A program made the translations under genes and the position numbers. Under the pieces are notes generated by a model, which was not told the DNA's origin, did not search any database, and worked only from the letters and a program-made list of their open reading frames with translations. 64,000 bases of DNA from Buxus sempervirens (Eukaryota > Streptophyta > Magnoliopsida > Buxales > Buxaceae): the NCBI GenBank assembly GCA_947561395.2, contig OX387186.1:40071220-40135219 (forward strand), read 5' to 3'. Shown one piece after another: positions 58,649 through 64,000 of the stretch (its first letter is position 1; each line of letters opens with the position of its first letter).

Positions 58649-61413
58649 TGTGAAACCCCGTTCCAATATCCTTAGCACACCCTAATTAGTAAGCTTGATA
58701 TGTAGGTGAAGCTGGAGGAGCTCAAGCCTAAAGCCAGTCAAAGTGGCTAAGCCCCGGGCTGTCAGTAACCTGCGAAGGTGAGCCTTCCTTCCTTGAGAAG
58801 TTCCTAAATGATTGGGCAAATTATTTTAGAGATGAGACAAAATGACTAAGTGCTGGTATTATGTGCAAATAGGAGGAGGAATGGCAAACTGGTAAAATTT
58901 AGTGTCTTGAGGAGAGGTTTTGTTTAAGTGGAGAAAACCAAAGGGAAGCCCCATTTGTATATGCCAATCCCCCACACCCTTTCTTCATCTCCTCTTCTCC
59001 CACTCTCTCATTTCCTCCCCATTTCTTCTTCATCACCTCCCCATTTCGTCCCCCATCTATTTCAAACCCATTGGAAGTGTTTGTTTGCAAGAAAAACAAA
59101 AGAAGGAACCAAAGGGAGTGATTTTCGTTTGGGTTTGAGCTTGGAGATTTTGGAGGAATCATCCAAGAGAAGCTTAAGGTGCTGTTCGTGGCTTTTATTG
59201 GAGACTATACAACTTACTTAAGAGTTTGCAAGAGATAAGCAACACCACCCTTCCCCTTGTTTTCCAATTTCGGCCAAAATCACATATTTAGATGAATGTT
59301 AGGGTTGAGATGTAAAAACGAGTCCTAGGCCAAATGGGAGGGTTTTCTTTGAGGGATTTTGTTGGTAGTAGATTTCTACACATGCTAGGAATAATTTAGA
59401 GCCCAAAAACATCAGGATTGAGTGAGAATTGAGAAAGATCAAAATCCCCAAAAGTTGGGATTTCGCAAACAGTCAAAAACCCAGCCGCCTGAACAGCCGC
59501 TCGAGCGCGGCATCAGGCGATAGTTTTAGGTAGTCTTAGGAAGTGATTTAAGGCATGGCCGCTCGAGCGACTGTTCTAGTATTGTCTTAACAGAGAAACC
59601 CAAGAGCTAATTCTTGGCTGCTTGAAGCAGGCTCGAGCGACCCATCGAGCGCCCTTACCAGAAGTTCCATGGTTTGCATTTTTAGCTCAGATTGAACTAC
59701 CCTTTGTTTTTGTTTAGATCTAACCTATGTATAAGTGAGAGTTAGGTGTTTAGGAGGTGTTCCAACTGGAAGTATCCCAAAATTCCAAATAACAAGGATT
59801 TTGGGTACGTTTTGCCAAAGAAGGTCATAGAAAGAGTTTCTGTCCCAGATTACTACAGAATTCTGTCCCAGATTACTATAGAAATAGGATAACTTGAATC
59901 CACCGCGTCAAACACTTTCCAATTAACCTTTAGAAGTAGAAATCAAGAACTAAAACCAAGATATACAAGTATCAAAAGAGTTGAGGCATAGGTTGCCCAA
60001 ATTGAGTCAAGAAAGGTAGAAATTTTCTGAAAACCTAACCTTTACCATTGATTATCAATGAGAGTACACCACACCTGAAATTATGGGCTTCGGCCTAGTA
60101 TTTGATACATAGTGTGAAGGGCATTGGCTCATATCACAATTGTATGACATTAAGGGCTTTGGCCCGTTACTTGCACCATGAGACAAAAAGGGCAGTGGCC
60201 CATGGTTATTGACATTGAAAAGAGGGCAGTGGCCCCAACGACATTGAGATGTATTGAGTAGAGGGCATGGCCTAAGATTGACTCGGGTAAGGCCGTGGGC
60301 TGCCATTGAGCATTTTCCATGCAAGAGTGCATGAGGTATTGACATGAGTAACTGACCAGTAAGACTTGGTGGGTTGTGAGCGGTTCATCTTAGTTGGGGT
60401 AGTGGACCATTGTTCCTTCCAACTTGGAGATAGAGAACTAGCATCCTCCACTCAAGCTTGGATATGTTGTTATACTTGTTGTGAAATGGATAAATAAACA
60501 CATTAGCATAATGAACCCTTAAGGTATAGATCCATAGACTTAAACGAGAATGTTTGTATATATATGCCATGGCCAGTGGTTCTTGTTACTGTTACTGCTC
60601 TATTGTGATATCATCCTGGCACCAGCATCATCGGTGGCTGATGCCCACTTGCTACGGGGAATCGGCAGTGGATGCCTGTATGTCAAGGGAAATCGGCGTA
60701 TGGATGCCTACATCAAGGGGAATCGGCGTAGATGCCTAGCCACCATGAGGAATCAGTGAAGCTAGATGAGGCCATGTGTAGTATATATAAACATCCTAGA
60801 TAACAAGTGATAATATTGAGTACATGATTGTTACTAAATGGATTATCTATACACTGAGGCACATGCATGCACTATTGTATGACACATAAGATGCCGTGGA
60901 TTTTGTAGTATTAGAACTACCCGCATGTCATGGTTTTATCATGAGATAATTGCGTTAACTGTGTTTTCACCGATTCATGCATGTGTTGCTTACTGAGACA
61001 TTCGTCTCACAATTGCTTCTTATCTTATTTTTCAGATCCATCGACGTCTGGTGTGAAGGACCGGGCTGGGGATAGAGGCAAGGAGAAAGCTATAGGGTAT
61101 AAAGAGGAAGACTATTATAGGCCTTAGGTTTTTGTTTCTGTTATGAATGTATAGTTTTGGATTGTAACCTTTACCTTTGAGAGGAGTGACTAGTCACCCA
61201 ATATTTTGTAACCAACTCTCATGTCTTATTTCGTTTCAAATATATATATATATGAACACCCTTTTGATATGCATAAGTATGAACTATTTGCACTTGCACT
61301 TGTATAGAAAAAGTTTTAAAATCCTACGTGTTTTGTTAAGAATAATGGTCTACATGCCACGTTCTGGGACGGGTTGTGCCTTGGAGGGGCAGATCTGGTT
61401 CCGGGTCGTGACA
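58649..61413 (+). mobile_element. Solo gypsy LTR (Tekay/Del-like), target duplication gctta
   Basis: 2765 bp, TGTGAAACCCCG to CCGGGTCGTGACA, flanked by the perfect 5-bp duplication gctta at 58644-58648 and 61414-61418. The leader contains a CG-rich segment with repeated gctcgagcg motifs at 59480-59650, ggc/gcc hairpin repeats at 60085-60290, and an aatcggc...gatgcc repeat at 60650-60760. The late part (attcgtctcac, 61000-61010) resembles the LTR ends at 44540 and 55800. It has no internal region. Confidence 0.9.
60085..60290. repeat. GGC/GCC hairpin repeats in the solo LTR
   Basis: Five or six units of about 40 bp with gggctt-cggcct, gggctttggccc, gggcagtggccc, gggcagtggcccc and gggcatggcct. 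All are short stems with changing loops. Confidence 0.75.
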
Positions 61414-61418
61414 GCTTA

Positions 61419-61963
61419 AGTGAATTTTCATATACTTTCCAGGGGTCTAGTAATTTTTCAATTAAAGATACTACCTGGAAAGAATCAGATAAGACCATTC
61501 CTTCACTGGCTAACTCATGTATGATAATTTGGTGTTCATGAATACAATCAATAATGAGCTTTAAATCAAACATCCTAAAATCCATAAATTTTGATATTGC
61601 AAAAAATTCTCACTAACATACTTCTCATATAATGCATCCCATATAACTTTAGTATGCTCAGAAGTGCAATAGATATCATAGAGATCATCGGATAATATAA
61701 TTCTTGCATATCTTTTCTGCCTTCATCCAAGTTGTTGTGTTCCTCATTTTAAAATTTTTAGCTTTGGGGATTGAAAGAATGAAGGTAATTTGCATCCAGA
61801 TCAGATACATATGCAGGCCCAATTTCCGATGAGTTTGTAGAGTTTTGTTCATACCAGAACTATATGGCTATGGGGGGAGACTTGTTGTATATGGGAGTGG
61901 TGTCTTATTTCTGTAATGGGTGGTTTTTCTTTTGAGGTTGTGTTGCCTCTTTCAGGTTAGTGG
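61419..61963 (-). pseudogene. Copia gag remnant, N-terminal part
   Basis: Minus-strand fragment beginning near TNLKEATQPQKK (about 61960) and containing LSDDLYDIYCTSEHTKVIWD with ALYEKY, then FDLKLIIDCIHEHQIIIHEL and ASEGMVLSDSFQVVSLIEKL. These are the standard UBN2-type gag blocks of plant copia elements. It is cut on the right by an Ogre-type LTR (61966) and on the left by the solo LTR at 58649-61413. Old copy. Confidence 0.8.
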
Positions 61964-61965
61964 TA

Positions 61966-64000
61966 TGAGACATGGAGGAAAAAAATCAATTCAATGACTT
62001 TCCTCTTATTATCACACGGGCTCAATAAAAAATCAAGGAGTCCCGACCATTCCTTTTTAGGGTGTGAATGGACACCAAAATAATCAAATAAAGAAAATAA
62101 TAAAACAAAGTTAGAGTAAAAATAACTCTAATTCAAAAAGTAAACCAAAGATGGGTAAGGAGATTAGGTTATGAACAGGGGAAGGTATTAGGCACCCCCA
62201 TTCATCCACACAAGGTGGTTGCCAAGTATTGTTCATGTTTTTAAAAAGGCTTGCTAATATAAATCAAAACAAAAGTAAAAGAAAAATAAAAGAATGTATG
62301 GCTTTTTTCCATGTGAATGATCCAATTAATTCTGAATCTTTCTTATGAAAACAAGAGCCATTTCTTGGGCTTCATGATTGACTGAAATCAAGATAAAGAA
62401 AACAAATCTAAAGTAAAAAACTTCAAAAATCTGGCTTTAAGTTAAATCTAGAAATAAATAGAAAAATATTATTTTTACAAAATATTGAAGGATTGAATCT
62501 GAACAATCCAAAGCATAGATCTAACCCATATTTCTCATATAAAAAAAATCTAAACCAAAAATACCCACGTTGATGAAAAACATCAAAAGGGGGGAGCTTA
62601 GACCGTAGGGTCTTCTCTCAAAAATAAAAAATAACTCAAAAACCACCTCATGAAACCCTAGAGATTACTGAAAGGCTTCTGATTTCAGATCTATCATATT
62701 GATCATGGCAGATCCAAGATCTTAGCCTAAATGACTAAAAACATCAGAAAACATAAAAAAAGGGAGAAAACAATGTAAAAAAAAATTCAGAATCTAGAAA
62801 GAAAAGGAGATCTAATGCTGTGAACAGTATAGACCCATGGTATTCCTTCATATTTCATCAATAATCAATGATAAAACCTAAACAAAAATATTGCAACCAC
62901 AAATTTCTAAGATTACAGCATACGGGGTTTGCCCTACGGGTCCATTCCTGTCTTCCTTTCCCCTAGAACTCTCTTCACATTTTACGGCCAGAGAAGATAC
63001 TTGAGGTATTTGGATTTAGGTTTGGGGTTATAATCACACACAGGCCTTATACTACAGAAATGGAGAAGATTAGAACTATCCTAGAAATTAAAACTAGAAA
63101 ATAAAGAGGTTGAGAAGCTTACCTAGACTTGAGAAAGCAAAGAGGTAGAGGTTCTCTTCTTTACTTGGAGTTCTCCCAATCTTCGATTTCTCAGCAATTT
63201 TTAACCACAATTTTCAGCCTTCAATTCTCAGCCATTTGCTTGAGGAGAGGCCTCCTATTTATAGGCAAGAGCACAAGGGTGGTCCTAAAAGGTTCTAGAA
63301 TGTTTCAATTCAATTTTAGAAACATAAGTTGGAGTAAATATGAGAACCAATGAGGGTAAAACGGGGACGGACGAAACCCTAGAAAGAGGTAGAAATAGTA
63401 ACAAAGCTTAAAAATCGAGCAATTAAAAATTCGCTCAAAACTGCCCGTGTCCGCATTTGGATTGCGGACATGCCTTGACCGCATACCAAATGCGGACATG
63501 CCATGGCCGCATACCAAATGCGGACATGCCTTGATCGCAAATCAAATGCGGACAACATAGGTTTGTTCAATTTTCACCTTTTTTTGACCCTTACCTGCAT
63601 ATGCAATACTTATTTACATGTAATATTATTTAAGTAAATGTCCTCATATTTTTTAATCTCCATTTACTTAAGATATTACATGTAAATAAGCAAACACCCC
63701 CCATTTGAATCCATTAAAAATAGTTCCAGACCCAAATTCCAAGTGAATAAAAAGTCAACTTTCCAGTTCAAGGCTAAATTCTGGTTTTTTAGGTCTGGTA
63801 AAAAGGTTCAACATATTAATACCAAGGTATTTGTCAAGATTTAAAGGCTCAAAAAATTCATTTATGCAATAACATTGCTAAAAACCTGATTACCAGGAAA
63901 AATTATCTTGAAATCTTGCCTAAAAAATATTTCATTTTTTGGGGTCAAAAATCAACAAAATTCAACCGGAAAAAATTTGACTTTACGCAAAAGATTGAAT
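61966..64000 (-). mobile_element. Ogre-type LTR running off the right edge
   Basis: Starts tgagacatgg at 61966 and follows the solo LTR at 5018-6826 and the LTRs of the gag-only element in reverse orientation (tgtgaatggacaccaaaat, gatgggtaagg, aacaggggaaggt). The minus-strand TATA box (CTATAAATAG) is at 63255-63264. Palindromes on gtccgca/tgcggac lie upstream at 63441-63555, and a long inverted repeat at 63609-63690. Whether it is solo or part of a full element is not visible. Confidence 0.8.
63609..63690. repeat. Long inverted repeat in the LTR upstream region
   Basis: Arms of 32 and 30 bp (63609-63640 and 63661-63690) around a 20-bp loop. The outer cttatttacatgtaatat and atattacatgtaaataag pair fully; the inner part differs only by a 2-base gap and one mismatch. 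Confidence 0.9.

Noticed and set aside
60550-60760. Two overlapping short open frames on the plus strand
   Set aside because: They cover the aatcggc...gatgcc repeats of a solo LTR; no family signature.

Overview
The window is plant nuclear DNA, most likely from an angiosperm, made almost entirely of transposable elements. I recognise no host protein gene, tRNA gene or rRNA gene. The plant signature is the mix of families: Ty3/gypsy elements of the Tat/Ogre clade (tRNA-Arg primer site, an extra ORF before gag, and a second, archaeal-type RNase H), long gypsy LTRs that look Tekay/Del-like, Ty1/copia fragments, L1-type LINEs with a zf-RVT tail, and a hAT MITE. The species cannot be told from this stretch.

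Layout. 1-2224: 5' end of a minus-strand gypsy element (gag plus LTR) running off the left edge and inserted in an L1-type LINE (2225-3890). 3983-4194: small poly(A) retroposon with a 15-bp target duplication. 5018-6826: solo LTR. 7090-8410: second LINE fragment. 8430-14896: long gypsy LTR holding an Ogre-type solo LTR (9442-12507) and a hAT MITE (13966-14593). 14897-15450: old gypsy RT/RNase H remnant.

15982-56228 is a four-level nest, each level proven by its own 5-bp target duplication. A solo gypsy LTR (15982-56228, cttga) was split by a large minus-strand Ogre-type element (17814-54523, agcgg). That element carries ORF1, gag, protease, RT, RNase H, aRNase H and integrase between two 2.3-kb LTRs. 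Its interior was hit by a solo copia-type LTR (48797-50090, gtggt) and by a plus-strand gag-only element (30021-46799, gaaag) with 2.3-kb LTRs. The 3' LTR of the gag-only element was in turn hit by a solo gypsy LTR (42214-44772, ttaaa). LTR divergence judged by eye (about 2% outer, about 1.2% inner) agrees with the order of nesting.

56229-64000: weathered Tat-clade pol remnant (+), a short inverted Tat fragment (-), a copia gag fragment (-) split by a 2.8-kb solo LTR (58649-61413, gctta), and the start of another Ogre-type LTR running off the right edge.

The most unusual signal is structural. The Ogre-type elements carry arrays of short hairpins whose two arms change together from unit to unit (35634-36320, 34348-35633, 29740-30020 with 46800-46945, 47040-48015). 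Clusters of similar palindromes lie just upstream of the TATA box in five related LTRs. The clearest array has 17 units with three alternative stem sequences, 15 of them perfectly paired.
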